Part shown: positions 1 through 8,062 of the stretch, piece by piece
Layout: each line of letters starts with the position of its first letter
Numbering within the stretch: the first letter of the stretch is position 1
NCBI GenBank assembly: GCA_050298035.1
Contig: JBNKTK010000099.1
Span: 1 to 14,507 of the forward strand
Length of the DNA stretch: 14,507 nt
From: Gaoshiqia sp050298035
Lineage (GTDB): Bacteria > Bacteroidota > Bacteroidia > Bacteroidales > Prolixibacteraceae
Direction of reading: 5' to 3'
Notes under the pieces: generated by a model
What the model was told of the DNA's origin: nothing
Seen by the model: the letters and a program-made list of their open reading frames with translations, nothing else
The model's database searches: none
Made by a program: the position numbers and the translations under genes

Positions 1-141
1 AGATTTTTCAATACAAAAGATTTCTGAAAAAGAGACAATTGCGTTTTGAAATTAGGTCGAACTCATGTTATTGATAACAGTTTCGTTGTGTCTTGGTTCC
101 CTCGTGTTTTAAACCATTTTGCACTGACAGCGCGTTGCCGG

Positions 142-900
142 CTATATGCTGTCGTCCTTCCCGAAAACACGTTTTAACAGATCAGTTACCCGTGCTTTGG
201 GGTCTTGCCGGATGCTTTTTTCTGTTTCGCCGATTTTCAGGAACAGGCCGTCAAGTGCCCGTTGGGTGAGGTAGGTGCTCAGATCGGTTTCCACTGTTTG
301 CAGGTTGGCAACTTGCCCCACCAGTGAACCGGCTACCTGGTTCCATTTGCCGGTCAGCTCATCCCACGACTGTTGCGCCGACAGGTTTCCGATCAGCTTT
401 TTATCGAGCGAGCCTTTGATTTTTGGCTGGTACAGATTCACCAACGCGTTGTAGTTTGTTCGTTTCAGATATTCGGTTGCAGCATAGTCGCCACCGGTTA
501 AAATGCCCGCTGCATCCTGAATGGTCATCGATTTGATACTGTTGACCAGGATTGGTGTTGCCTCCTTAGCTGCGTCCGAAGCAGCATGGTTGATGCTTGT
601 GACCACTTTATCGACCAGTTGCTGGCCTCCCGGCAATTTGCTCAGGTTTTTGGTAATCACTTCAGCTTCGGGGGGCAGCAGTATTTTCACAGCTTCATCT
701 TTTAAATAACCATCTGGGAGGGCCAGGTGAGCCACCGAACTGTCAACACCAACACTCAAGGCTTGTTTCAACCCGGCCACGATTTCGGCCTGCGTGAGGG
801 GCATCTGGTCATCATAAATGGTTTTGGCTATTTGCTGCATTTCTGCACATCCGGTAAACAACAGGGCAATAAATGAAAAAAAGACTAGTAAGCGTTTCAT
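142..900 (-). CDS. DUF4197 family lipoprotein
   Basis: The 252-residue protein starts with a lipoprotein signal peptide: basic MKR, a hydrophobic stretch, then LLFTGC with the acylated cysteine at residue 18. It should therefore be a lipid-anchored envelope protein. The rest is soluble and mostly helical, and includes SINHAASDAAKEATPI, ILTGGDYAATEYLKR and a C-terminal TQRALDGLFLKIGETE segment. This arrangement is what I recognise as DUF4197, a family of unknown function common in Bacteroidota and Proteobacteria. Length fits the family and the stop is TAG. It is transcribed away from the RDD gene, with a 227-base spacer between the two starts. GC content is about 50 percent, in contrast with the AT-rich genes to its right. 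No enzymatic residues are evident, and no function is assigned. Confidence 0.85.
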   Translation of the reverse strand: MKRLLVFFSFIALLFTGCAEMQQIAKTIYDDQMPLTQAEIVAGLKQALSVGVDSSVAHLALPDGYLKDEAVKILLPPEAEVITKNLSKLPGGQQLVDKVVTSINHAASDAAKEATPILVNSIKSMTIQDAAGILTGGDYAATEYLKRTNYNALVNLYQPKIKGSLDKKLIGNLSAQQSWDELTGKWNQVAGSLVGQVANLQTVETDLSTYLTQRALDGLFLKIGETEKSIRQDPKARVTDLLKRVFGKDDSI

Positions 901-1127
901 GACTTGGTAATTTGTTTTCGTTTAGGGGAACAAAAATACGGGAAAAAAGGTTTGGAACCGCTTGTTGAAAATCAACCAAACCACTTCCAGCAAAATTGTG
1001 ATTTGAGTAAGATAATATTTTGTAAAGTTTTTGTATTTTGGAAATCGGAAAAATTGAACTTTGTAATTAAAAATCAGCATCTAATTGTTCAGGATTTCCG
1101 CTCAAATATCATAAGAATCAAAAAAAT

Positions 1128-1526
1128 ATGGATACAGAAAATTACCCTGGAGTTTCGGTTAGAGTAAAAGCAGTTGTAACTGATTCAATCATGCTTGTGG
1201 TTTTCATGGTTGTTGTAACCTACTTGTTTGAAAGTTTTGAGAATGTACCAGACTATGCACGAATAATAGCATTTATATTCATTTTTGTCCTCTATGATCC
1301 GTTATTGACAAGCACAATTGGAGGAACCATTGGACATATGATATTTGGAATTAGAGTAAAAAGAGAAAAGAATCAACAAAAGAATATACTTTTTCCACTA
1401 GCAGTAATACGATACCTGGTGAAAGTATTACTGGGGTGGATCTCTTTATTAACGGTTCCCGGAAATAAGAAAGGAAAAGCAATACATGATTTAATTGTTG
1501 GATCAGTAGTTGTTTTTGAAAAATGA
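1128..1526 (+). CDS. RDD family membrane protein
   Basis: This 132-residue integral membrane protein has about three hydrophobic helices (roughly residues 19-36, 45-63 and 88-110). Features of the RDD family are visible: an Arg (R12) and Asp (D19) in the first helix region (RVKAVVTDSIML), a Gly-rich TIGGTIGHMIFGIRV segment after the second helix, and the closing AIHDLIVGSVVV. RDD proteins are small inner-membrane proteins, some linked to ion transport, but most have no known role. The chosen ATG places the conserved Arg near the N terminus, as expected. The gene is AT-rich compared with the rest of the window and lies 52 bases before the beta-barrel gene, so co-transcription is possible. Confidence 0.8.
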   Translation: MDTENYPGVSVRVKAVVTDSIMLVVFMVVVTYLFESFENVPDYARIIAFIFIFVLYDPLLTSTIGGTIGHMIFGIRVKREKNQQKNILFPLAVIRYLVKVLLGWISLLTVPGNKKGKAIHDLIVGSVVVFEK

Positions 1527-1578
1527 AAACGAAATTAGTAGCCAATCGAACGTTGTTTAAGAGTAAAACATTAGTTAA

Positions 1579-2232
1579 ATGAAGAAACCAAAGATCAACA
1601 AAAATCATTACTTGCGATTCACTCTTCAAATTGCTGTTTTTGTAAGTTTGATTCTTATTGGACATGCAAAGTCTAGTGCTCAGATTGCTGTTATTGCCGG
1701 GGGCAATTATTCCAATATTCGTAGTAAGATATCACTTGAAAACAAGGAACCAATTATTGGTTATAATTTTGGTTCCTCCGTTCAATTCTATCCATTTAAG
1801 AAACATGAAAACATATCGATTGTCAATGAGCTGGTTTTTATACGAAAAGGGTATCAGCAAGATTTTGGAGAAAACTATTCTTTTAGGTTCAATTACATAT
1901 CATTTCCAGTCATGATAGATTATGAGATTTCGAAGCAAATCTCTATACAATCAGGTGTTGAGCTGAGCCAATTGTTTTCGACCAATATTGAGCAAGGCAA
2001 CAAGACTTATAACAATTTTGACCTGGGGCTGGTATTGGGTGTGAATTGCTTTTTTAGTAAAAGACTTAGTTGTTTTTCAAGATTAACTTACGGGGTACTT
2101 CCGATGCTTGGCTATTACGAAATTGACGAGATGGGAAATTTCATGAATGAAATACACGATTTGAAAAATATTTGTTTATCAATCGGCATTAAATTCAATA
2201 TGTACAATGAGAAAATCCTGTTGTATAAATAG
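1579..2232 (+). CDS. Outer-membrane beta-barrel protein (PorT/OMP_b-brl-like)
   Basis: The 217-residue product carries a signal peptide with a long basic start and hydrophobic core (residues 14-28), probably cut after SSA at residue 34. The mature part alternates short polar turns with amphipathic strands (IAVIAGGNYSNIRSK, YNFGSSVQFYPF, RFNYISFPVMIDYEI, FDLGLVLGVNCFF, LSIGIKFNM). This is the pattern of the eight-stranded outer-membrane barrels abundant in Bacteroidota (PorT-like, PF13568-like). It probably sits in the outer membrane. The ligand or role is unknown. Its 3' end overlaps the next lipoprotein gene by 26 bases, so the two are likely translated together. Composition is AT-rich. The family call rests on pattern recognition, and the strand count is approximate. 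Confidence 0.7.
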   Translation: MKKPKINKNHYLRFTLQIAVFVSLILIGHAKSSAQIAVIAGGNYSNIRSKISLENKEPIIGYNFGSSVQFYPFKKHENISIVNELVFIRKGYQQDFGENYSFRFNYISFPVMIDYEISKQISIQSGVELSQLFSTNIEQGNKTYNNFDLGLVLGVNCFFSKRLSCFSRLTYGVLPMLGYYEIDEMGNFMNEIHDLKNICLSIGIKFNMYNEKILLYK

Positions 2233-2806
2233 CAAGTTACTGGTGGTAATATGCCTGTTTTTAATTGCTTGCGACGGTGTGTTTGTGCCTGACCCAATTG
2301 ACCCGAGAGTTCCCAAATATACTGAGGAGGGGAACAATGTGGCAGGCGCTTTCATTGATGATGATATTTGGAAATCAATTGTAACAGTTGGTTTCCCTTA
2401 TGTATATGATGGACCAATTATTAAAGTCTGGCAAGAAAATGATAGTCTTTTACTGAGATTCTCAGGCAGTACCTCTGGCGAAAGCACATCAATCGAATTT
2501 CACCTAACTGGTTTGAATATTACCAAATTTGACGACTTGCTTACTCTGGACGGTAAAAAAATACAACTGGATGGATTTCAGAATTCCGGATATTATATTG
2601 AAAATTATACCCCATCAACATATGACAATAGAGGTATTGGCCAGATTTATTTCAGAAATGTTTGCAGGAAGGAGGAAAGTTCAATAATTATACTTTCCGG
2701 GACATTCGGTTTTTCGATAAGCGATTTGAGTGGATACGAAATGAAAGTTACTTCTGGTCGGTTTGATTACAGGATTGGAGAGAGCTCAAGTTTTTATGTA
2801 GAATGA
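2207..2806 (+). CDS. Predicted lipoprotein of unknown function
   Basis: The 199-residue protein has a lipoprotein signal peptide ending in LFLIAC, with the lipidated cysteine at residue 22. A Pro/Asp-rich linker (DGVFVPDPIDPRVPKY) follows. The remaining domain is rich in beta strands and aromatic or Ser residues (SLLLRFSGSTSGESTSIEFH, IILSGTFGFSI, VTSGRFDYRI). This resembles the many small lipoproteins of Bacteroidota with a jelly-roll or DUF6252-like beta fold, but I do not recognise the family with certainty. The start overlaps the end of the upstream barrel gene by 26 bases in another frame, which argues for coupled expression and perhaps a shared envelope role. AT-rich like its two upstream neighbours. 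No catalytic motif is seen. Confidence 0.65.
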   Translation: MRKSCCINSKLLVVICLFLIACDGVFVPDPIDPRVPKYTEEGNNVAGAFIDDDIWKSIVTVGFPYVYDGPIIKVWQENDSLLLRFSGSTSGESTSIEFHLTGLNITKFDDLLTLDGKKIQLDGFQNSGYYIENYTPSTYDNRGIGQIYFRNVCRKEESSIIILSGTFGFSISDLSGYEMKVTSGRFDYRIGESSSFYVE

Positions 2807-2853
2807 AAATAGCATGTTCCTCCAATGTGCTCTAACCATAAAATAATAATCAC

Positions 2854-3048
2854 ATGAAACCCTGTATACGAAACCTATTTCTTGTTTTGTTGGTCATTAA
2901 CTTCGTGGCCCTGGTGATTGCACTGACCAACATCATTCCGGATAACCCGATGAAAGAATACAGCTTGTGGCTGGTAGTCAGTTTTGTACTTATTGCAGGC
3001 GTGGCACGCGGGTGCTGCAAAAAATCGAAGCAGGAGAGTCGCGAGTAG
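2854..3048 (+). CDS. Small two-helix membrane protein
   Basis: This short gene encodes 64 residues: MKPCIRN, a hydrophobic helix at about 8-27, a polar turn (NIIPDNPMKEYS), a second helix at about 37-53, and a basic Cys-containing tail (GCCKKSKQ). The hairpin topology with a basic C terminus suggests both ends are cytoplasmic. It lies 47 bases after the lipoprotein gene on the same strand, but its base composition is closer to the GC-richer flanks, so it may not belong to that block. I do not recognise a family. The coherent membrane topology and clean start and stop make it a credible small gene. Confidence 0.55.
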   Translation: MKPCIRNLFLVLLVINFVALVIALTNIIPDNPMKEYSLWLVVSFVLIAGVARGCCKKSKQESRE

Positions 3049-3277
3049 CAAGTATTCGGTATCTGCTAATTTTTGTGCTAAACTGTGGTTGTACCGCCAA
3101 GGCTCAAAGAAACTGATTCAACACGAAGACTCAAAGACACGAAGGAATTAGCATTTGTTGATTACATCTATGTGCTCAATATGCCTATGTGGTTGTTAAT
3201 TTTTCACAGCAAAGGCGCATTGAAATTGAGCCGTGAGAATCAAACATCCTGCATCAAGCCCCAAGTATCCAGTATCT
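3049..3277. repeat. Intergenic stretch of short repeated words bounded by imperfect direct repeats
   Basis: The spacer between the small membrane gene and the 3' end of the radical SAM gene is not coding-like. A 16-base sequence at 3049-3064 recurs at 3262-3277 with 14 of 16 bases identical (caagtattcggtatct and caagtatccagtatct). The second copy overlaps the radical SAM stop codon by two bases. Between them, around 3097-3150, are runs of similar words (ggctcaaag, cacgaag, actcaaag, cacgaag). Words of the form tatgtg recur around 3166-3195. This resembles dispersed intergenic text I associate with Bacteroidota genomes, but mobility or function cannot be shown here. Confidence 0.4.
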
Positions 3278-5141
3278 AGCCCAAAATCTTTTTCAACAAG
3301 TCCCTGCGGTTTAGTTTTATTAACTCTTGCCTGATTTGCTGTTGGTATTCCCGCTTGTACCAGAAGAAAAACTTGCGCTGACTAAGTTTCTCCTTTTTGG
3401 TTTTTGCCGTAAAGACTTCTTCCATGGTGTACGGATGGAAACCCGTGTAAAAGATCACGGTGGCCAGGGTCATCGGTGTCGGCGTAAAATCCTGTACCTG
3501 TTCCAGTTTGAAATCGAGCCGTTTTGTTTCGGCAGCCAGGTTGGCCATGTCTTCATCTTTACAACCCGGGTGGCTTGATATAAAGTAGGGGACAAGCTGT
3601 TGTTTCAACCCTTCCTGTTTGTTGATTTCGTTAAAAACCTTGTTTAGTTTGGAAAAAAGGCTGAACGACGGTTTCCGCATGAGGCGCAGTACATCGTCAG
3701 ACGTGTGTTCGGGGGCCACTTTTAACCTGCCCGAAACATGGTGCTTAATTACCTCGCGGAGGTAATTCATGTTGTGACGGTTCACCTGCTCATCTTTGGT
3801 TTTATGCAGGATCATATCGTAACGGATACCGCTGCCTATGAACGCCTTTTTTACCTTCGGGTGCTTGCGCACTTCGCGGTACAGGTCGAGCAATGGCTGG
3901 TGGTCGATGTTCAGGTTTTTGCACACATCCGGGAAAATGCACGACGGGCGCTTGCACTTGCGGCAAATTTCCTCGTGGATGCCTTTCATCTGGTACATGT
4001 TGGCCGACGGGCCGCCCAGGTCGGAAATGTAACCTTTAAAGTCGGGCATTTGGGTGACTTGCTCCAGCTCTTTCAATACAGATTGCTGCGAGCGGCTGGC
4101 TATAAATTTTCCCTGGTGGGCCGAAATAGTACAAAAACTACATCCTCCAAAACATCCGCGGTGGATGTTGATGGAATGGCGGATCATCTCGTAAGCAGGA
4201 ATGGGGGCTTTGTCCTTGTATTTTGGATGCGGGAGCCGGGTAAAAGGCAAATCGTAAAAACGGTCGATTTCCTTTTCTTCAAGCGGCGGCCAGGGTGGGT
4301 TTACTACCACTTGCTGGTTGCCAGTTCGTTGAATGATTACATTGGCCTCCGCCTTGTTCGATTCTTCCTCGATGTGCATGAAATTTTTGGCAAACTTCTT
4401 CTTGTCAGCCAGGCATTCTTCATGCGAAAACAACTCCAGGTTATTCCATTTCTTTTGGGTGGCATAATGAGTGTCGGCATCCACCATGAAAGCTGTTTGT
4501 GGCAGGTTGGTCAGACTTTTCGGGTCAACACCTTTTTGCACCAGCCGGGCATAATCAATGATGGATTTTTCACCCATTCCATAGAAAAGCAGATCGGCCT
4601 TCGAATCTTTCAGAATGGATGGTCGCAGCTTGTCCTGCCAGTAATCGTAGTGAGTGACTCGCCGTAGCGATGCTTCAATGCCGCCAACGACCAGCGGAAC
4701 GTCGGGGTACAGATTTTTTAAGATGTTGCTGTATACAATTGTTGCATAATCAGGTCGTTTGTTGGCCTGACCTCCCGGGGTATAGGCGTCATCGGAGCGG
4801 CGGCGTTTGTTGGCCGTGTAATGGTTCACCATCGAGTCCATGTTGCCCGAGGTAACCGCAAAAAACAAGCGGGGTTCGCCCAGTTTTTTAAAGTCGCGCA
4901 AATCGTCCTGCCAGTTGGGCTGGGGCACAATGGCCACGCGCAGGCCTTCAGCCTCAAGTATCCGGCCAATTACGGCGGCTCCAAACGATGGGTGGACCAC
5001 ATAGGCATCACCGGTAAACAAGATAACATCCGGCTGGTCCCAGCCACGCTCCTGAACTTCTTTCTTTGTCGTCGGCAACCAGTCAGTCGTTTTATATTTT
5101 TGGTATAGTATGTTCACGTATTCAAATGTTTTACCGTTCAA
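3276..5141 (-). CDS. ygiQ: YgiQ family radical SAM protein
   Basis: The 621-residue protein matches the YgiQ (UPF0313) family in length and layout. An N-terminal cobalamin-binding-like domain includes DAYVVHPSFGAAVIGRILE (about residues 45-65) and VVGGIEASLRR (about 151-161). The radical SAM core starts at HRGCFGGCSFC, giving the CX3CX2C motif (C330, C334, C337) that binds a [4Fe-4S] cluster and S-adenosylmethionine. A second cysteine set (C393, C396, C401, C407) could hold an auxiliary cluster, as is typical of this family. The C terminus is basic and Lys/Gln-rich. The reaction and substrate are unknown for the family. It is transcribed alone, divergently from the acyltransferase gene. Its GC content (over 50 percent in places) is the highest in the left half of the window. 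Confidence 0.92.
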   Translation of the reverse strand: MNGKTFEYVNILYQKYKTTDWLPTTKKEVQERGWDQPDVILFTGDAYVVHPSFGAAVIGRILEAEGLRVAIVPQPNWQDDLRDFKKLGEPRLFFAVTSGNMDSMVNHYTANKRRRSDDAYTPGGQANKRPDYATIVYSNILKNLYPDVPLVVGGIEASLRRVTHYDYWQDKLRPSILKDSKADLLFYGMGEKSIIDYARLVQKGVDPKSLTNLPQTAFMVDADTHYATQKKWNNLELFSHEECLADKKKFAKNFMHIEEESNKAEANVIIQRTGNQQVVVNPPWPPLEEKEIDRFYDLPFTRLPHPKYKDKAPIPAYEMIRHSINIHRGCFGGCSFCTISAHQGKFIASRSQQSVLKELEQVTQMPDFKGYISDLGGPSANMYQMKGIHEEICRKCKRPSCIFPDVCKNLNIDHQPLLDLYREVRKHPKVKKAFIGSGIRYDMILHKTKDEQVNRHNMNYLREVIKHHVSGRLKVAPEHTSDDVLRLMRKPSFSLFSKLNKVFNEINKQEGLKQQLVPYFISSHPGCKDEDMANLAAETKRLDFKLEQVQDFTPTPMTLATVIFYTGFHPYTMEEVFTAKTKKEKLSQRKFFFWYKREYQQQIRQELIKLNRRDLLKKILG

Positions 5142-5173
5142 GCGACAAAAGTACCATGGTTTTGTTCATTTTT

Positions 5174-5196
5174 AAAGACTTTCGGGTCTTTTTTTT
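5174..5196. other. Terminator-like hairpin in a divergent spacer
   Basis: A six-base stem (aaagac at 5174-5179 and gtcttt at 5186-5191) with loop tttcgg is followed by a run of eight T on the plus strand (5189-5196). It sits about 30 bases before the ygiQ start and about 100 bases before the acyltransferase start, so it is not at the end of any gene. On the plus strand it could stop transcription leaking out of the ygiQ promoter region or act in a leader. The stem is short, so it could be chance. Confidence 0.3.
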
Positions 5197-5296
5197 GAAT
5201 TTCGATATTGCCGTTTGGGGATTTAAAAAAATGTGATTGATTTGTATCAAAATTAAGCTTTGATTTATACTTTTAACGCATACTTAAAATTCTGGA

Positions 5297-7087
5297 ATGG
5301 ATTTAGTCAAACCTAAGGATATCTTGAAAGCCAGCCCTTATTTAGCTTACCTCGGGGGCGAAAGCCTGGCCAAATTTATCATGTATGTATTGCGCTTTAA
5401 TAAACTCAATAAAATTTACGACCAGATTGGTGAAAAGCAAGGACTTGAGTTTATTGACGAGCTGGTGAAAATTTTGGAAATTAACTATGAGTTTGATACT
5501 GCAGAGCTGAAAAAGGTGCCAAAAGAGGGGCCTTTTATTGTTGTGGCCAACCATCCTTTTGGCGGGCTGGACGGGATTCTCCTGATAAAAATACTGGCTG
5601 CCATTCGGCCTGACACAAAGGTTTTGGCTAATTTCCTGTTGAAGCGAATTGAGCCTATCAGCGATTTTTTTCTTGCGGTAAACCCGTTCGAGAACCAAAA
5701 AACTGCAAGTTCGAGCTATGGCGGAATAAAAAATGCCATCGAACATTTGCAAAACGGGGGTGGGCTTTGCATTTTTCCTGCCGGTGAGGTTTCGAGCTAC
5801 GATGCGACCAATAAAATTACCGACCGCCAATGGCAATACCCGGTGTTGAAATTCATCAAAAAGGCGAAAGTCCCGATTGTCCCAATCCATTTTAGCGGTC
5901 ACAACAGCCGCTTGTTCCATCTGATTGGCCGGATTCATCCCAATTTGCGTACGGTGAAATTGCCTTCCGAGCTTTTGAACAAGAAGAAAAAGATGGTCAA
6001 AATCAGGATTGGTTCGCCTATTCCTGTAAAAGATCAGGATAATTTCCCGGAGATTTACCAGTTTGGGCGTTATTTGCGGGCCAAAACGTACAGCCTTTGC
6101 AGCAGCATGGAGGTGAAACGTTTTTTCAATTATTCGCTGAAGCGGCATCCTAAAGCCGAGCCAATTGCTCCGCCAGCCCCGCAGGACCTGATCCTTGAAG
6201 AAATAAAAAGAATGGAGGATAAAAGGTTGTTGTTCAAGTTGAAAAACTTTGCCATTTATTGTTCTCCATCAAATGAGATTCCCAATATCTTAAATGAAAT
6301 TGGCCGTTTGCGCGAAATTACTTTTCGTGAAGTTGGTGAGGGTACCAACCGGAGTATCGATCTGGATGAATTCGACTTGTATTATCACCAGCTTTTTATT
6401 TGGGATGAAGATGCCAAACGTTTGGTCGGAGCCTATCGGATAGGGAAAGGCGCCGATATTTTGCACCAGTTTGGTACCCGCGGCTTTTATGTACAAAGCT
6501 TGTTTCGCATGAAGGATGGTTTTGAGCCGGTGTTGGAACAGTCCCTGGAGCTGGGGCGTTCGTTTGTGGTGAAGGAATATCAGCGGCAGCCCATGTCGTT
6601 GTTCCTGTTATGGAAGGGCATTCTGTATTTTCTGCTGAAAAACCCGGAATACCGCTACCTGATCGGGCCTGTGAGTATCAGCAACAATTATTCGAAAATA
6701 TCAAAAGAGCTGATCATCAAATTCATCATGAAACACCATTTTGACTGGAACACTGCCCGCATGATTGCCCCGAGGCGTGCTTTCGAGTTCAAAAGCGAAG
6801 ACCCCAATATCAATGTCATCATGGAAAATATGGATGATATTAATACATTGGACCGTTTGATCGGCGATGTCGATGAACTGAATACCGGTTTGCCCGTCCT
6901 GTTGAAAAAATATATCAAACTGAATGCGAAAATCATTGGGTTCAATGTCGACCCGCAATTCAACAATTGCCTGGATGGTTTAATCCTGCTGGATGTGTAT
7001 GATGTACCTAAAAACACGATTGAATCCTTATCAAAGGAAGCAAACGATGGGTCAATCTTGCAGCGCTTTTATTCAAGCCGGGAATAA
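5297..7087 (+). CDS. Bifunctional acyltransferase: PlsC-like domain fused to OlsB-like GNAT domain
   Basis: The 596-residue protein joins two lipid acyltransferase domains. The N-terminal half (about 60-250) is a PlsC/LPLAT domain with ANHPFGGLDG (catalytic H86 and D92, spacing HX5D rather than the common HX4D), the acceptor-site FPAGE at 160-164 and VPIVPIHFSGHNSRLF after it. The C-terminal part (about 290-520) resembles the OlsB/haemolysin-type GNAT N-acyltransferases (KRLVGAYRIGKGADI, FYVQSLFRM, ELGRSFVVKEYQRQ, IGPVSISNNY). This is the arrangement known from OlsF and its Bacteroidota relatives, which make ornithine or glycine lipids by N- then O-acylation of an amino acid. The product here is inferred to be such an aminolipid, and the head group cannot be read from the sequence. 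The gene stands alone and ends at a strong terminator. Confidence 0.85.
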   Translation: MDLVKPKDILKASPYLAYLGGESLAKFIMYVLRFNKLNKIYDQIGEKQGLEFIDELVKILEINYEFDTAELKKVPKEGPFIVVANHPFGGLDGILLIKILAAIRPDTKVLANFLLKRIEPISDFFLAVNPFENQKTASSSYGGIKNAIEHLQNGGGLCIFPAGEVSSYDATNKITDRQWQYPVLKFIKKAKVPIVPIHFSGHNSRLFHLIGRIHPNLRTVKLPSELLNKKKKMVKIRIGSPIPVKDQDNFPEIYQFGRYLRAKTYSLCSSMEVKRFFNYSLKRHPKAEPIAPPAPQDLILEEIKRMEDKRLLFKLKNFAIYCSPSNEIPNILNEIGRLREITFREVGEGTNRSIDLDEFDLYYHQLFIWDEDAKRLVGAYRIGKGADILHQFGTRGFYVQSLFRMKDGFEPVLEQSLELGRSFVVKEYQRQPMSLFLLWKGILYFLLKNPEYRYLIGPVSISNNYSKISKELIIKFIMKHHFDWNTARMIAPRRAFEFKSEDPNINVIMENMDDINTLDRLIGDVDELNTGLPVLLKKYIKLNAKIIGFNVDPQFNNCLDGLILLDVYDVPKNTIESLSKEANDGSILQRFYSSRE

Positions 7088-7109
7088 AATCACAGATTCA
7101 TATTAGATA

Positions 7110-7154
7110 CTTCAGGTGACTGATTTTCAGAGTCTCCTGAAGATTGCTTTTTTT
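7110..7154 (+). terminator. Intrinsic terminator after the acyltransferase gene
   Basis: A 12-base stem with one mismatch (cttcaggtgact at 7110-7121, agtctcctgaag at 7131-7142) encloses a nine-base loop. Five bases later comes a run of seven T (7148-7154). It begins 22 bases after the acyltransferase stop, which is a standard position. It separates that gene from the b561-like gene downstream. I see no gene in the remaining 7155-7343, which probably holds the promoter of the next unit. Confidence 0.8.
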
Positions 7155-7343
7155 AGCTGAAAATAATTGGAATTTTTACTACGAAAAAAGTAGGGTAGGT
7201 AGGTTTTTATTAGGATAGCTTTACAAATGAAAGCTTTTACTTGGTATCTAAATGAAAATAGGAGACAGATGAATTATTTTGGAAAACAGAAAACACATGA
7301 GATTGTTATTTACAAAAAAAGAAAATCCAAAAAATAAATTCTG

Positions 7344-7985
7344 ATGAAAATGAAATCAATTACCTTTCTGTTCTTGTTGACGATTGCTTTTGTAAGCAAT
7401 GTTGCCGCACAAAATGACACCATTCAGGCCATTGACCTTTTAAGTGAGATTTCGTCGGAGGCCGATTTGAACCAGCCGTTGCTTCCGGAAAAGTATCCTT
7501 TCACACAGCGTTTGATGTGGGGCGAAAAAGGTTTAATGCGGAGTTTTACAGCCTTTAAGCTGAGCCCCGAAGAGCGTGAGCGCGAACTGAAAATCAGGAG
7601 AAAAATGTTGGTTGCACACCAAATTTTAGGTTTCGCAACGATGGGAGGCATGGTGGCACAGGGAATTGTCGGGGCCCGTTTATACAATGGCCATCCGGAA
7701 CTTAAGGATACCCACGAGGCCTTAGCTGCAGGGGTTAATTTTGGCTATTTTACCACGGCCAGTCTGGCGCTTTTTGCACCGCCCAAGATGCTTGATGAAC
7801 GAAAAGGCTACAGCAGTATCAAAGTTCACAAGGCGCTGGCAATTATTCATATGACGAGTATGATTGCAACAAATATCCTTGCAACACAACTGGAATCGCA
7901 CCCGGATTTGAAACCATATCACCGGGCAGCAGCCTACACGGCCTTCGGGTCATTTGCTGCAGCAATGATTGTCATAAAATTTTAA
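7344..7985 (+). CDS. Four-helix cytochrome b561-like membrane protein
   Basis: The 213-residue protein has a signal peptide (residues 1-22, VAAQ), a polar region of about 65 residues, then four hydrophobic helices (about 89-110, 125-146, 162-183 and 194-213). Each helix begins at or next to a histidine: H92, H124, H162 and H193. With alternating helix direction, H92/H162 fall on one membrane face and H124/H193 on the other, giving two possible bis-His haem b sites as in b561 cytochromes. The two helix pairs resemble each other (NGHPELKDTHEALAAG and ESHPDLKPYHRAAAYT), which indicates an internal duplication. It lies upstream of the YceI gene with 77 bases between. Haem binding is inferred. The alternative is a non-haem membrane protein of an unnamed family. 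Confidence 0.6.
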   Translation: MKMKSITFLFLLTIAFVSNVAAQNDTIQAIDLLSEISSEADLNQPLLPEKYPFTQRLMWGEKGLMRSFTAFKLSPEERERELKIRRKMLVAHQILGFATMGGMVAQGIVGARLYNGHPELKDTHEALAAGVNFGYFTTASLALFAPPKMLDERKGYSSIKVHKALAIIHMTSMIATNILATQLESHPDLKPYHRAAAYTAFGSFAAAMIVIKF

Positions 7986-8062
7986 GGATTGTACCATATT
8001 GTTTACTCATAGATAATAACCATTGCCGGTTATGAAACCGCTGCATTAAAATGATATAAGAA

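Noticed and set aside
66..79. Palindrome tgttattgataaca downstream of the DUF4197 gene
   Set aside because: The stem is only five to six bases with almost no loop and no T run. It is too weak to call a terminator or operator.
904..1167. Open frame of 87 codons on the plus strand before the RDD gene
   Set aside because: The product has no domain-like pattern, overlaps the RDD start in another frame and lies in an AT-rich spacer. The RDD frame is the convincing one.
3085..3279. Open frame of 64 codons on the plus strand
   Set aside because: It consists of the repeated intergenic words and reads as random peptide with no signal, helix pattern or family resemblance.
3738..4667. Long open frame (309 codons) on the strand opposite ygiQ
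   Set aside because: It is an antisense shadow of a well-conserved radical SAM gene, and its product shows no recognisable domain.
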